Source: Pseudoalteromonas sp. P1-25 | GTDB taxonomy: Bacteria > Pseudomonadota > Gammaproteobacteria > Enterobacterales > Alteromonadaceae | DNA: 64,000 nt | NCBI RefSeq assembly: GCF_001401805.1 | Contig: NZ_LKDW01000006.1 | Coordinates: forward strand, 95,413-159,412 | Direction of reading: 5' to 3' | Shown here: in pieces, positions 54,619-64,000 of the stretch | Layout: each line of letters starts with the position of its first letter | Numbering within the stretch: the stretch's first letter is position 1 | Made by a program: the position numbers and the translations under genes | The notes under the pieces: generated by a model | Told to the model about the DNA's origin: nothing | Seen by the model: the letters and a program-made list of their open reading frames with translations, nothing else | The model's database searches: none

Positions 54619-57600
54619 TTAACCTACATTTTTACGTGCATTGCGGAACATACGCATCCACGGGCTATCCTCTTTCCACTCATCTGGGTGCCACGAGTTA
54701 GCAACAGTGCGGAATACACGCTCAGGGTGCGGCATCATTACAGTGGCACGGCCATCAGTAGAGGTAATACCGGTAATACCTTCTGGTGAACCATTTGGGT
54801 TAGCCGGGTATTGCATTGTCGGGTTACCGTAGTTATCTACAAATTTAACCGCAACAGTGCCGCTGTCAAGCGCAGCTTGAGTGGCAGCATCATTTGCAAA
54901 CTCAGCATGGCCTTCACCATGTGATACAGCAATTGGCATACGCGACCCAGCCATGCCATTAAAGAACACTGACGGGCTTTCTTGTATTTCAACTAAGCTA
55001 AAGCGTGCTTCAAAACGCTCTGACTTATTTGTTACAAAACGTGGCCAATGCTCAGTCCCCGGAATTAACTCTTTCAACGTTGATAACATTTGACAACCAT
55101 TACACACACCTAAGCTAAAGGTGTCTTCACGGTGGAAGAAGTTTTTAAACTGATCGCGTGCCATATCGTTAAACAATATAGACTTAGCCCAGCCTTCACC
55201 GGCACCTAATACGTCACCGTAAGAGAAACCGCCACATGCCACTAAGCCTTTAAATTGCTCAAGGGTTAAACGTCCTTCGAGGATATCGCTCATGTGTACA
55301 TCAACAGCGGCAAAACCAGCACGGTTAAACGCAGCAGCCATTTCTAAATGCGAGTTAACGCCTTGCTCACGTAAAATAGCCATTTGCGGCTTAGCGCCCG
55401 TTGCAATGAACGGCGCGGCTATATCTTCGTTTAAATCAAAGTTAAGTTTTACGTTTAAGCCTGGATCTTTTGCATCAAACTTGGCATCAAACTCCTGCTT
55501 TGCACAATCAGGGTTATCACGACGTGCTTGCATTTGGTACGTTGTTTCGGCCCAAATTGTACGAAGCTCAGTACGAGTATGATTAAGCACTGTTTGCTCA
55601 CCACGGTTAAACACAATGCTATCGTCACTATTAAGCGAGCCAATCACGTGGCTAATTGCAGCCACACCATGTTGCTCAAATACAGCATTTACGGCCTCTA
55701 AATCGCTGTTAGCAACTTGAATTACCGCGCCAAGCTCTTCGTTATATAGTGCTTCTAGGTCTGTCCCTGTTAAACCAGCTAAATCAACAGTCACTCCGGT
55801 GTGCCCTGCAAATGCCATTTCAGTTATGGTAGTAAATAAACCACCGTCTGAGCGGTCATGATAAGCAAGTAGCTTGCTATCCGCGACAAGTGCTTGCATG
55901 GCATTGAAAAAGCCTTTAAGTAGCTCAGGGCTGTCAACATCTGGCGTAACATCACCAAGCTGCTTGTAAACTTGTGCAAGGCTTGATGCACCCATTCGGT
56001 TTTTACCTGCACCTAAGTCAACTAAAATAAGCGATGTATCGCCTTTATCAGTACGTAACTGCGGAGTCACTGTTTTACGCACGTCGTCAACACGGCCAAA
56101 GGCAGTAATAATAAGTGACAAGGGCGACGTTACCGATTGCTCAGTTGCATCATCCTCGTTTTTCCATGTCGTTTTCATCGACATAGAGTCTTTACCTACA
56201 GGTATAGTTAAACCAAGCGCAGGACAAAGCTCTTCGCCTACCGCTTTTACAGCTTCATAAAGGCCTGCATCTTCACCTGGATGACCGGCTGCAGCCATCC
56301 AGTTAGCCGAAAGCTTAATGTTCTCAAGGCTGCCAATGTTGGCACAGGCAATATTGGTTAGTGACTCTGCCACAGCTAAACGTGCCGATGCACCGTAGTT
56401 TAATAGTGCAGCCGGCGTGCGCTCACCCAGTGACATCGCTTCACCGTGGTAAGTGTCGTACGTTGCTGCGGTAACTGCACAGTTAGCCACAGGTACTTGC
56501 CAAGGACCCACCATTTGATCCCGTGCTACTAAACCGGTAACCGAGCGATCGCCAATGGTAATTAAGAATGTTTTTTCTGCAATTGTCGGTAAGCGTAATA
56601 AACGCTGAGCCGCCTGTGCTATATCAATTGACTCTGCATCAATTGCCTTGCCGGTAACTTGCTTTGAAGTTACATCACGATGCATTTTAGGTGCTTTACC
56701 TAGTAATACATCAAGCGGTAAATCAACAGGGCTGTTATCAAAGTGACTGTCGGCAACAGTTAAGTGGCGCTCTTCTGTGGCTTCACCTATTACTGCGTAC
56801 TGCGCACGTTCGCGCTTACAAATGGCTTCAAAGCGATCAAAGTCTTCAACAGCAACAGCCAACACATAACGTTCTTGCGATTCGTTACACCAAATTTCGT
56901 GCGGGGCCATGCCCGGCTCATCGTTAGGAATATCACGTAGTTGGAATTTACCACCACGGCCACCATCATCTACAAGCTCAGGGAATGCATTAGATAAGCC
57001 ACCGGCGCCTACATCGTGAATAAAGGCAATTGGGTTTTTATCCCCTAGTTGCCAACACTTATCAATCACTTCTTGGCAACGGCGTTCCATCTCTGGGTTT
57101 TCACGCTGTACAGATGCAAAATCTAAGTCTTCGTTAGATTGACCCGATGCCATGCTTGATGCAGCACCGCCGCCTAAGCCAATATTCATTGCAGGGCCAC
57201 CTAGTGCAATAAGTTTTGCACCTACTGGAATATTCCCTTTTTGCACATGATCAGCACGAATATTACCTAAACCACCGGCAAGCATAATAGGCTTGTGGTA
57301 ACCGCGCACCTCTTCACCGTTGTGGCTTGTTACTTTTTCTTCGTAGGTACGGAAGTACCCTAATAAGTTAGGACGGCCAAACTCGTTATTAAATGCCGCG
57401 CCACCTAAAGGACCGTCCATCATAATATCAAGGGCATTTACGATACGGTTAGGCTTTCCAAAGTCGCTCTCCCACGGTTGCTCGTAATCCGGAATACGTA
57501 AGTTAGAAACCGTAAAACCAACTAAACCCGCTTTTGGCTTAGAGCCGCGGCCCGTTGCGCCTTCATCACGAATTTCACCACCCGAGCCTGTAGCCGCACC

Positions 57601-58521
57601 AGAAAATGGTGCAATCGCTGTTGGGTGGTTATGGGTTTCTACCTTCATTAAAATTTCTATGTCTTCTTGATGATACGCATATTCACCTTGCGCATTCGGG
57701 AAAAAGCGACCCGCTTTTGAGCCCTTCATTACTGCTGCGTTATCTTTGTACGCCGACAGTACATTTTCAGGGTTGTGCTCAAATGTATTTTTGATCATTT
57801 TAAACAGTGATTTAGGCTGCTCAATACCATCAATTGTCCAATCAGCGTTAAATATTTTATGACGACAATGCTCTGAGTTTGCTTGGGCAAACATAAATAA
57901 CTCTATGTCGTTAGGGTTACGGCCTAACTTTTTAAAGTTTTCTACTAGGTAGTCAATCTCGTCATCAGCAAGCGCAAAACCTTGTTCAACGTTTGCAGCA
58001 GCTAATGCTTCGCGTCCACCACCTAAAATGTCAACTGATGACATTTCACGAGGCGAGTCGTTACGGAATAATTGTGCTGCCGAAGCAAGCTCGCTATGCG
58101 TTGCCTCAGTCATACGGTCGTGTAATAAAGCCGCTACCTGCGCAAGTTGCTCTGCACTTAGCTCACCTTCTACGTAATAAGCAATACCGCGCTCAACACG
58201 GTGAACCTGTTTAAGACCACAGTTATGTGCTATGTCGGTTGCTTTAGATGCCCATGGTGAAATGGTGCCAGGGCGAGGTGTAACTAAAATAAGTGTGCCA
58301 GCTGGGGTATGCTCGGCAATAGTTGGGCCATAAGTAAGTAGCTTTTCAAGCTTAGTTTGCTCATCAACACTCAAAGGCGAGGTTAAATCGGCAAAATGTG
58401 CATACTCGGCATATACATTGGTGACTGGAAGTTGCGATAGTTTGCAACGCGCTAAAATTTTATTAACTCTGAACTCTGAAAGTGCTGGTGCACCACGAAG
58501 GATCAACATAGATAATTTCAT
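54619..58521 (-). CDS. purL: Phosphoribosylformylglycinamidine synthase
   Basis: A 1300-aa large-type FGAM synthetase (fourth step of purine synthesis, using ATP and glutamine). The central synthetase has [25 protein letters not shown] and [19 protein letters not shown]. The second synthetase half shows the [12 protein letters not shown] motif. The C-terminal glutaminase domain (from about residue 1045) has the nucleophile in [11 protein letters not shown] and H-G-E-G-H-A-E. The length is close to that of the E. coli enzyme. I see no recognisable PurR box in the 178-base upstream gap. Confidence 0.96.
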   Translation of the reverse strand: MKLSMLILRGAPALSEFRVNKILARCKLSQLPVTNVYAEYAHFADLTSPLSVDEQTKLEKLLTYGPTIAEHTPAGTLILVTPRPGTISPWASKATDIAHNCGLKQVHRVERGIAYYVEGELSAEQLAQVAALLHDRMTEATHSELASAAQLFRNDSPREMSSVDILGGGREALAAANVEQGFALADDEIDYLVENFKKLGRNPNDIELFMFAQANSEHCRHKIFNADWTIDGIEQPKSLFKMIKNTFEHNPENVLSAYKDNAAVMKGSKAGRFFPNAQGEYAYHQEDIEILMKVETHNHPTAIAPFSGAATGSGGEIRDEGATGRGSKPKAGLVGFTVSNLRIPDYEQPWESDFGKPNRIVNALDIMMDGPLGGAAFNNEFGRPNLLGYFRTYEEKVTSHNGEEVRGYHKPIMLAGGLGNIRADHVQKGNIPVGAKLIALGGPAMNIGLGGGAASSMASGQSNEDLDFASVQRENPEMERRCQEVIDKCWQLGDKNPIAFIHDVGAGGLSNAFPELVDDGGRGGKFQLRDIPNDEPGMAPHEIWCNESQERYVLAVAVEDFDRFEAICKRERAQYAVIGEATEERHLTVADSHFDNSPVDLPLDVLLGKAPKMHRDVTSKQVTGKAIDAESIDIAQAAQRLLRLPTIAEKTFLITIGDRSVTGLVARDQMVGPWQVPVANCAVTAATYDTYHGEAMSLGERTPAALLNYGASARLAVAESLTNIACANIGSLENIKLSANWMAAAGHPGEDAGLYEAVKAVGEELCPALGLTIPVGKDSMSMKTTWKNEDDATEQSVTSPLSLIITAFGRVDDVRKTVTPQLRTDKGDTSLILVDLGAGKNRMGASSLAQVYKQLGDVTPDVDSPELLKGFFNAMQALVADSKLLAYHDRSDGGLFTTITEMAFAGHTGVTVDLAGLTGTDLEALYNEELGAVIQVANSDLEAVNAVFEQHGVAAISHVIGSLNSDDSIVFNRGEQTVLNHTRTELRTIWAETTYQMQARRDNPDCAKQEFDAKFDAKDPGLNVKLNFDLNEDIAAPFIATGAKPQMAILREQGVNSHLEMAAAFNRAGFAAVDVHMSDILEGRLTLEQFKGLVACGGFSYGDVLGAGEGWAKSILFNDMARDQFKNFFHREDTFSLGVCNGCQMLSTLKELIPGTEHWPRFVTNKSERFEARFSLVEIQESPSVFFNGMAGSRMPIAVSHGEGHAEFANDAATQAALDSGTVAVKFVDNYGNPTMQYPANPNGSPEGITGITSTDGRATVMMPHPERVFRTVANSWHPDEWKEDSPWMRMFRNARKNVG

Positions 58522-58699
58522 CCGGGGTTAGGGATTGAACGATATTTTAGGCGGGCATTATAGTCTAAGTAGCACTCAGTTTTAACTCCAAATTGCGCTT
58601 TTCAGAAAATTAACTTTTTATTTATATAAACAGCTGCAAAATTACCAATAAAAGCTAAACGCTAAGTGACGCCATAGTGAAGTTTTGGTATAACGGGGT

Positions 58700-60217
58700 A
58701 TGAGCTTTATGGGGCGGTTAATGTTGAAAGAAAAGCTAATAATTATCATCACTTTAGTTATGTTGTTGTGCGCCTGTAATATGCAGGAGCAACAAACTCA
58801 ACTTGCCCAAATTAAAGCACAAAATAAAATACGTGTAGGTACGCTTGCCAGTGCCAGCAACTACTACCAAGCAGTGCAGGGCGAGCAAGGCTTTGAATAC
58901 GAGCTTTCGCAAGCCTTTGCCGACTACCTGGGTGTTGAGCTAGAAATAGTGCCGTTTTTTAATTTATCCGATATGTTTGAGCGCCTTGAAAGTGGTGACT
59001 TAGATATAATAGCCTCAGGCCTTACCTACAACAAAGTACGTGCACAACAATACCGCTATGGCCCCACTTACAGAACAATTAGCCAAAAGTTGGTTTATAA
59101 ACAGGGTCGAGTTCGCCCACGTGAATTTGACGACCTGGATGGAAACTTTACCGTTATAGCCAAAAGTAGCCACTCTTTAACCTTACAAAAAATAAAAAAG
59201 AGCAACCCAGATTTAACCTGGCAAGAAACCGAAGAGCTCGACGAAGAGGAGCTTTTACAAGCCGTTATTGATGGCGAAATAGACTACACCCTCGCCGACT
59301 CACACACGCTTTCACTATTTAGACGTTACCACCCAAATTTAAGTATTGGCTTTTCAGTTACCCGAAATGACCCCATAGCCTGGATACTGAATAAATCAAA
59401 AGATGACTCACTTTATGCATTGCTAGTGCCTTTTTTTGGTGAGGTAAAGCAAAGCAACCAATTGTATGTGCTTGAAGAAAAGTACTTTGGACACGTACGC
59501 CAATTCAACTACGTTAATACGCTTGCATACATAGAGGCTATAAAAGAAACACTCCCCACATACAGACCTTGGTTTGAGCAGTATGCGGGCAGCCTAGACT
59601 GGCGCTTACTTGCCGCACTTAGTTATCAAGAGTCTATGTGGAACCCACGTGCTAAATCGCCTACGGGTGTACGAGGCATTATGATGCTTACACGTAGTAC
59701 TGCTAAACAGGTGGGCGTGACTAATAGATTAGAGCCAGAGCAAAACATCCGCGGTGGCGCTAAATACTTAGCTAAGCTTGTTAAACGCATCCCCGATAGA
59801 ATCCCGCAGCCTGATAGAACTTGGCTTGCACTGGCAGCCTATAATGTAGGCTGGGGGCATGTTAACGACGCGCGCATTATTACCGAACAACAAGGGGCCA
59901 GCCCTGATAAATGGGCCGATGTTAAAAAGCGCTTACCACTTTTAATCAAAAAACGTTATTACCGTAAAACCCGTTACGGTTATGCGCGTGGCGATGTTGC
60001 GGTAAAATATGTTGATAATATTCGCAGATATTACGATGCACTTGTTTGGCTTGATGAAAATAATGCCTTAGCGCCAGAGCCTGAAACACCTAAAGTTGAA
60101 AAAGCGGCTCAGCCAAGCAAAGAGCCTGTAAACAACGATAAAACCGAGCCTACCCCATCGCTTTCACCTGAAGAAAAAAGTAAGCAAGGTGAAAATAACA
60201 CGCAGCAGTCTCAGTAA
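58700..60217 (+). CDS. mltF: Membrane-bound lytic murein transglycosylase F
   Basis: A 505-aa lipoprotein that cleaves peptidoglycan. An N-terminal hydrophobic signal ends in a lipobox (L-L-C-A-C). Residues about 40-270 form a family-3 solute-binding domain (G-T-L-A-S-A-S-N-Y-Y, L-D-I-I-A-S-G-L-T-Y-N). The SLT domain (about 285-460) has the catalytic Glu in SYQESMWNP and SPTGVRGIMMLT, A-A-Y-N-V-G-W-G-H. The Pro/Glu-rich tail is disordered. In-frame ATGs at 58709 and 58721 are alternative starts; the last has GGGGCGG upstream and gives a more typical signal. Confidence 0.93.
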   Translation: MSFMGRLMLKEKLIIIITLVMLLCACNMQEQQTQLAQIKAQNKIRVGTLASASNYYQAVQGEQGFEYELSQAFADYLGVELEIVPFFNLSDMFERLESGDLDIIASGLTYNKVRAQQYRYGPTYRTISQKLVYKQGRVRPREFDDLDGNFTVIAKSSHSLTLQKIKKSNPDLTWQETEELDEEELLQAVIDGEIDYTLADSHTLSLFRRYHPNLSIGFSVTRNDPIAWILNKSKDDSLYALLVPFFGEVKQSNQLYVLEEKYFGHVRQFNYVNTLAYIEAIKETLPTYRPWFEQYAGSLDWRLLAALSYQESMWNPRAKSPTGVRGIMMLTRSTAKQVGVTNRLEPEQNIRGGAKYLAKLVKRIPDRIPQPDRTWLALAAYNVGWGHVNDARIITEQQGASPDKWADVKKRLPLLIKKRYYRKTRYGYARGDVAVKYVDNIRRYYDALVWLDENNALAPEPETPKVEKAAQPSKEPVNNDKTEPTPSLSPEEKSKQGENNTQQSQ

Positions 60218-60462
60218 AGGGTTTATATTTACATTTTTTAATTGGCTGCTCATGCATGTTAAACATTAAATGTGAGCATTACACACTTAACTTTGCGTTT
60301 TAATGAGCGCTAATTTTTCCTTCAAGATTAACCACTGCGATAACTAAATTAAAAATCTGTTTACTTGTCATGAAATGATCACTAATGTGTGTTTATAGTA
60401 TATTTACCTGATTTTTAATATATATCTTGTGCCTTTCTCACTCTCACGCATTAGGAGAACAC

Positions 60463-60627
60463 ATGCTAAAACGTAGACGCACACAAAAACTAAAACGCAA
60501 TATTATTCATTCGACAGCCACCAGACGTCGTATAATGCTACGTAACTTACATAAAAAAATTATTTGGCGTCGTCGTATGTTTGCTATGCAGCAAATGATA
60601 GAAGCAGACTCAGAGGTTGCTAACTAG
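60463..60627 (+). CDS. Small Arg/Lys-rich protein of unknown function
   Basis: A 54-aa strongly basic protein (MLKRRRTQKLKRN..., later T-R-R-R-I-M-L-R-N-L-H-K-K and W-R-R-R-M-F) ending in a short acidic tail E-A-D-S-E-V-A-N. AGGAGA lies 7 bases upstream of the ATG at 60463, which I prefer to the in-frame start at 60427. The composition suggests nucleic-acid or ribosome binding. It overlaps the convergent tadA by 4 bases. I recognise no family. Confidence 0.6.
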   Translation: MLKRRRTQKLKRNIIHSTATRRRIMLRNLHKKIIWRRRMFAMQQMIEADSEVAN

Positions 60628-61127
60628 CCACTAATTTGACGAGCCGCTTTTTTAGCCGCTTTAATTTGCTCTCGGCGTTGTTTAAAAAACGCCGAAATAG
60701 TACTACCACAGGTTTGCCCAAGCACCCCACCTGATACTTCTACCTGATGGTTCAGCCTCGGCTCTTGCAATAAGTTCATAATAGATCCAGCCGAGCCCGT
60801 TTTAGCATCGGGCGCACCATACACCAAACGCTTTATTCTACTGTGCACTAACAGCCCAGCACACATAGAGCACGGTTCTAACGTAACGTACAAGGTGCAA
60901 TCAATTAAACGGTAATTATTTAAAGCTCTTCCTCCTTCTCGCACTGCAATCATTTCAGCGTGCGCAGAAGGGTCGTTATCAGTAATTGAACGATTATACC
61001 CTGCAGCAATAAGTGTGTTGTCTTTGACAAGGACTGCTCCCACCGGAATTTCGCCCAATTGCTGCGCTTTATTGGCATACACCAATGCCTGCTCCATCCA
61101 ATACTCATCGCTTTTAAGATCGTTCAT
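60624..61127 (-). CDS. tadA: tRNA-specific adenosine deaminase
   Basis: A 167-aa zinc enzyme that makes inosine at the wobble position of tRNA-Arg(ACG). The zinc and catalytic residues are in DPSAHAEMIAVREG (H-A-E) and TLEPCSMCAGLLVHSRI (P-C-x-x-C). The deaminase-specific VYGAPDAKTGSAGS is present. The C-terminal Lys/Arg tail (FFKQRREQIKAAKKAA) is usual. Confidence 0.95.
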   Translation of the reverse strand: MNDLKSDEYWMEQALVYANKAQQLGEIPVGAVLVKDNTLIAAGYNRSITDNDPSAHAEMIAVREGGRALNNYRLIDCTLYVTLEPCSMCAGLLVHSRIKRLVYGAPDAKTGSAGSIMNLLQEPRLNHQVEVSGGVLGQTCGSTISAFFKQRREQIKAAKKAARQISG

Positions 61128-61305
61128 ATTACTTACTTTAAATAAATTTTCTGTCGCTATTATATCAATTTGCTTGTTTAAAATGCGAAATTGAATAAAT
61201 TATTGCAAAAATAAAACAAAATAATGTGGTTTATCGTGGCTCATAGAGTGTGATTTACGCTATAATCTCACGCTTTTTTTATTTAGCTCACAACACAGGT
61301 AGCAA

Positions 61306-62610
61306 ATGAAATTTCCTGGACGCCGCAGACATAAACATTATTTTCCAGTGGAAGCTAAAGATCCACTTACTAATCAACTAAACGCCACTGAGCGATTACA
61401 GCGTAGTTACATTACGGGAATCGATCAGATCGTTGTTGATATTGAAGCCAAAGTCGATCAGGCTTTTTTAGACGAGTTTCAACTTCGCCGTGGTATGTCG
61501 CAAGTTATTGATAGCGATATTACCAACGCCCTATACGACCGTTTAAAATTAAACAATATGGTTGATTACGAGTTTGCCGGTGGCACCATTGGTAACACAA
61601 TGCATAACTACTCAGTACTTGCAGACGATCGCTCAGTATTGCTTGGTGTTATGAGTGAAAACATAAAAATAGGCAGCTATGCCTATCGCTTTTTATGTAA
61701 CACATCAAGTCGCGTTGATTTAGACTATTTACAACCTGTAGATGGGCCTATTGGCCGTTGCTTTACCTTAATTGATGAAACTGGCGAGCGTACATTCGCG
61801 ATTAGTGCTGGTTTAATGAATCATTTAAAGCCTGAGTCTATCGATAAACACTTAATCGAGCAATCTTCTGCCCTTGTGATCAGCGCCTACCTGATGCGTA
61901 CACAGGGTGATGAAACAATGACTGAAGCAACCCTACAAGCAGTTAAATACGCTAACGATGCAGGTGTACCGGTAGTTTTAACACTGGGCACTAAGTTTTT
62001 AATTGAACAAGATCCAACCTGGTGGGCTAACTTTGTAAACGAGCATGTCGATATACTCGCCATGAACGAAGAAGAAGGACTGGCAATTACTGGCTTTGAA
62101 GACCCGTTATTAGCCGCAGACAAGGCACTTGACTGGGTCGACTTGGTTATTTGTACCGCCGGCGAAAAAGGCTTATTTATGGCCGGTTATGTTGATGAAA
62201 GCTTTAAACGGGCAACCGAGTATCCACTATTACCGGGGGCAATTGCCGATTTCAATCGCTATGAATTTTCTCGCGCAATGAAAAAATCCGATTGCGAAAA
62301 CCCGATAAAAGCCTATAGCCACACTGCGCCATTCATGGGTGGGCCTGATTCAATCAAAAATACCAATGGTGCTGGCGATTGTGCGTTGGCTGCCGTGTTA
62401 CACGATTTATCAGCAAACGTTTATCATAAATTAAATGTCGCCAATTCAGCAAAGCACGAACAAAAGGCCATTACTTATTCTTCTCTTGCACAAATTAGTA
62501 AATACGCTAACCGCGCGAGCTACGAGGTATTAGTACAACACTCGCCACGTTTATCTCGTGGCCTACCAGAGCGCGAAGACTGCCTAGAGCAAGTGTATTG
62601 GGACCAATAA
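61306..62610 (+). CDS. gsk: Inosine-guanosine kinase
   Basis: A 434-aa PfkB-family kinase of purine salvage (inosine and guanosine to IMP and GMP), with the same length as E. coli Gsk and near identity in blocks such as MKFPGRRRHKHYFPV, FAGGTIGNTMHNYSVLADD, VDGPIGRCFTLI, NTNGAGDCALAAVLHD (catalytic Asp) and S-P-R-L-S-R-G-L-P-E-R-E-D. Single-gene unit; a hairpin follows the stop. Confidence 0.95.
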   Translation: MKFPGRRRHKHYFPVEAKDPLTNQLNATERLQRSYITGIDQIVVDIEAKVDQAFLDEFQLRRGMSQVIDSDITNALYDRLKLNNMVDYEFAGGTIGNTMHNYSVLADDRSVLLGVMSENIKIGSYAYRFLCNTSSRVDLDYLQPVDGPIGRCFTLIDETGERTFAISAGLMNHLKPESIDKHLIEQSSALVISAYLMRTQGDETMTEATLQAVKYANDAGVPVVLTLGTKFLIEQDPTWWANFVNEHVDILAMNEEEGLAITGFEDPLLAADKALDWVDLVICTAGEKGLFMAGYVDESFKRATEYPLLPGAIADFNRYEFSRAMKKSDCENPIKAYSHTAPFMGGPDSIKNTNGAGDCALAAVLHDLSANVYHKLNVANSAKHEQKAITYSSLAQISKYANRASYEVLVQHSPRLSRGLPEREDCLEQVYWDQ

Positions 62611-62635
62611 ATAGGGAGCTATACGTACTCCCTAT
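62611..62635. terminator. Hairpin between gsk and glsA
   Basis: ATAGGGAG/CTCCCTAT perfect 8-bp stem with a 9-nt loop between two convergent stops. T runs are short on both sides. Confidence 0.55.
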
Positions 62636-62644
62636 TGCGGTATT

Positions 62645-63568
62645 TTAGAAAATCGAAATATCGAGCTTTTTAGATAGCAGCTCTAATGCTGCTATCCCCG
62701 CTACCGAATTACCAAATTCATTAAGCCCAGGTGAATATACAGCCACCGTAAACTTACCCGGTAATACTGCTAATATAGTGCCTGACACCCCAGACTTACC
62801 CGGCATACCTACTCTGTAGCCAAAATCTCCTGCTGCATCATACAAGCCACTAGTAAATAAAAGCGAATTTAGTTGTTTATTCTGACGGCTACTTAAAACA
62901 CGTTTACCCGAGCTGTAATCAACGCCTTTATTTGCTAAAAAGTTATACGCTCTAGCTAACTCAATACAGTTAAGTTCGATTGCACAAAAATTAAAGTAAG
63001 ACCAAAGTACATCATCTACGTCATTCTCAAAATTACCAAATGATTTCATTAAATGCGCCATTGCCGCATTTCTATGCCTAAACTCGTACTCAGAATTGGC
63101 CACTTTTTTATCAATCACTATTGCACTATTACCTGAGAGTAACCTAAACGTTTCAAGCATTGAGTGGCGAGGTGCAGATAATCGACTGTACAAAGCATCG
63201 CACGTCACAATCGCACCTGCATTAATGAAAGGATTACGTGGTACGCCTTTTTCGAACTCTAACTGTGTAAGAGAGTTAAACGCGGTTCCAGAGGGCTCTT
63301 TGCCTACCCGGTGCCATAGCTCATCACCATAGCGCTGCAGGGCCATTGTAAGTGTCATCACTTTAGAAACTGACTGAATAGTGAAACGTTTGCTGCAATC
63401 CCCCGCACAAATGGTTTCACCATCAGTGGTATAAATAGCAATAGAAAACTGCCCGCTAGAAATCTCAGCAAGTGCAGGAATGTAGTCTGCAACCTTACCT
63501 TGTGATAACAAAGGGCGCACTTCGTGCGCTATTTCATCTAGAACAGTTTGGTAGTCAGCAGTGGGCAA
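62645..63568 (-). CDS. glsA: Glutaminase
   Basis: A 307-aa serine-dependent beta-lactamase-like enzyme hydrolysing glutamine to glutamate and ammonia. The S-x-x-K motif is in T-I-Q-S-V-S-K-V-M-T-L near residue 64; RNPFINAGAIVTCDAL and the late GMPGKSGVSGTILAVLPG are glutaminase signatures. The start is TTG with GAGGTG 6 bases upstream. Confidence 0.94.
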   Translation of the reverse strand: MPTADYQTVLDEIAHEVRPLLSQGKVADYIPALAEISSGQFSIAIYTTDGETICAGDCSKRFTIQSVSKVMTLTMALQRYGDELWHRVGKEPSGTAFNSLTQLEFEKGVPRNPFINAGAIVTCDALYSRLSAPRHSMLETFRLLSGNSAIVIDKKVANSEYEFRHRNAAMAHLMKSFGNFENDVDDVLWSYFNFCAIELNCIELARAYNFLANKGVDYSSGKRVLSSRQNKQLNSLLFTSGLYDAAGDFGYRVGMPGKSGVSGTILAVLPGKFTVAVYSPGLNEFGNSVAGIAALELLSKKLDISIF

Positions 63569-64000
63569 TTGACACCTCTATTTTGGCATTATAAAAATTT
63601 GATTTTAACACGCACAACTTCTGCACGCCTAGTTATGTTACATGAATAAAATAGCAGATAAGCATGAACTTAATGTTTATTTACAAAGTGGTATTTTCTA
63701 TATCTAAGTAATACCGCTTCGCAATAATGGTTAATTATTTACGGGGCATTAAACCTGATTACACTCAGCATGATGTGTGCCGTAACCTTGCATAAAATGG
63801 TTAAGCTTTCTAAAAGGATACGAATGTTATGATTCAAGGATGTACAAGTGCGGACATTACTGAGACTGTCTTCGACATGGGGTATTGGCTATTTATAAAC
63901 CCCAGACAACAAAAAAACCCGTTACATCGCTGTAACGGGTTTCTTTAATTTGAATCCTGGCAATGTCGTAGTGCCCACAGCGGTAGAGAGTCACATAGCA
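63569..64000. other. Right-edge intergenic stretch
   Basis: 432 bases with no supported gene. The first 250 are AT-rich and presumably carry the glsA promoter. A 39-codon open frame at 63829-63948 runs through the terminator hairpin and is not credible. The last 45 bases may touch a 5S rRNA end (see findings). Confidence 0.5.
63911..63942 (-). terminator. Strong terminator at the right edge
   Basis: AAACCCGTTACA/TGTAACGGGTTT perfect 12-bp stem with a TCGC loop. On the minus strand it is followed by TTTTTTTG, so it ends a minus-strand transcript coming from beyond the window. Confidence 0.85.

Noticed and set aside
58522..58699. PurR operator upstream of purL
   Set aside because: I find no good match to the PurR consensus in this gap.
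63829..63948. 39-codon open frame with a loose AAGGAT upstream
   Set aside because: It runs through the full terminator hairpin and ends in its T-rich flank; no recognisable content.
63950..64000. 5S rRNA gene call
   Set aside because: Only about 12 bases match the 5S 3' tip and the adjoining bases do not; listed as a finding only.

Overview
The window looks like chromosomal DNA of a marine gammaproteobacterium of the order Alteromonadales, most likely Pseudoalteromonas. The evidence is AT-rich coding DNA, the argCBFG-argH(A) operon with argE divergent, and the gene pairs kbl-tdh, glpE-glpG, ubiC-ubiA and ydbL-ynbE-ydbH in forms familiar from this group. Nearly everything outside one block is recognisable housekeeping or cell-envelope DNA. 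I see no insertion sequence, prophage, CRISPR array, tRNA or complete rRNA gene.

Layout. 1-3250: 5' part of a btuB-type TonB-dependent B12 receptor behind a cobalamin riboswitch, a periplasmic family-3 binding protein, and yajQ. 3399-7548: vanZ-like gene and panE, thiI, a TetR regulator, coaD. 7590-12274: the one accessory-looking block. It is a minus-strand run of eight tandem paralogs, each a roughly 155-177 aa protein with about five membrane segments, headed by a 65-aa soluble protein and preceded by three inverted repeats. I cannot assign it to a known family or system. 12563-19766: arginine biosynthesis, with argC-B-F-G-argH(A) on minus and argE on plus, and an ARG-box-like site between argC and argE. 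19844-24289: panP-type decarboxylase, a membrane GGDEF/EAL protein with degenerate catalytic motifs, and a TrmB-like methyltransferase that ends the operon mpl-ubiX-ABC ATPase-ABC permease-methyltransferase. 28139-33134: folB-folK-uppP, plsY, tsaD, a YjaG/DUF416 protein, a DUF2007 zinc-ribbon protein and a DUF2721 protein. 33579-38490: LysR regulator, 2OG-Fe(II) oxygenase, ubiC-ubiA, a FliL-like secreted protein, glpE-glpG. 38557-40827: kbl-tdh threonine catabolism.

40996-51458 is a lipopolysaccharide and surface polysaccharide region: gmhB, a family-9 (heptosyl) transferase, Kdo kinase, two further glycosyltransferases, a Wzi-like outer-membrane protein, hldE, gmhA and waaA. Together gmhA, hldE and gmhB supply ADP-heptose, waaA and kdkA handle Kdo on lipid A, and the transferases extend the core. 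51489-54485 is ydbL-ynbE-ydbH, an envelope-spanning lipid-transport set. 54619-63568 holds purL, mltF, a small Arg-rich protein, tadA, gsk and glsA. The right edge has a strong hairpin terminator followed by a short stretch resembling the 3' tip of a 5S rRNA.

Convergent gene pairs are usually closed by compact bidirectional hairpin terminators, several of which lie inside the 3' end of the neighbouring coding sequence. Coordinates use the start I consider most likely; alternatives are given in the entries. Function calls rest on remembered family motifs, not on searches.
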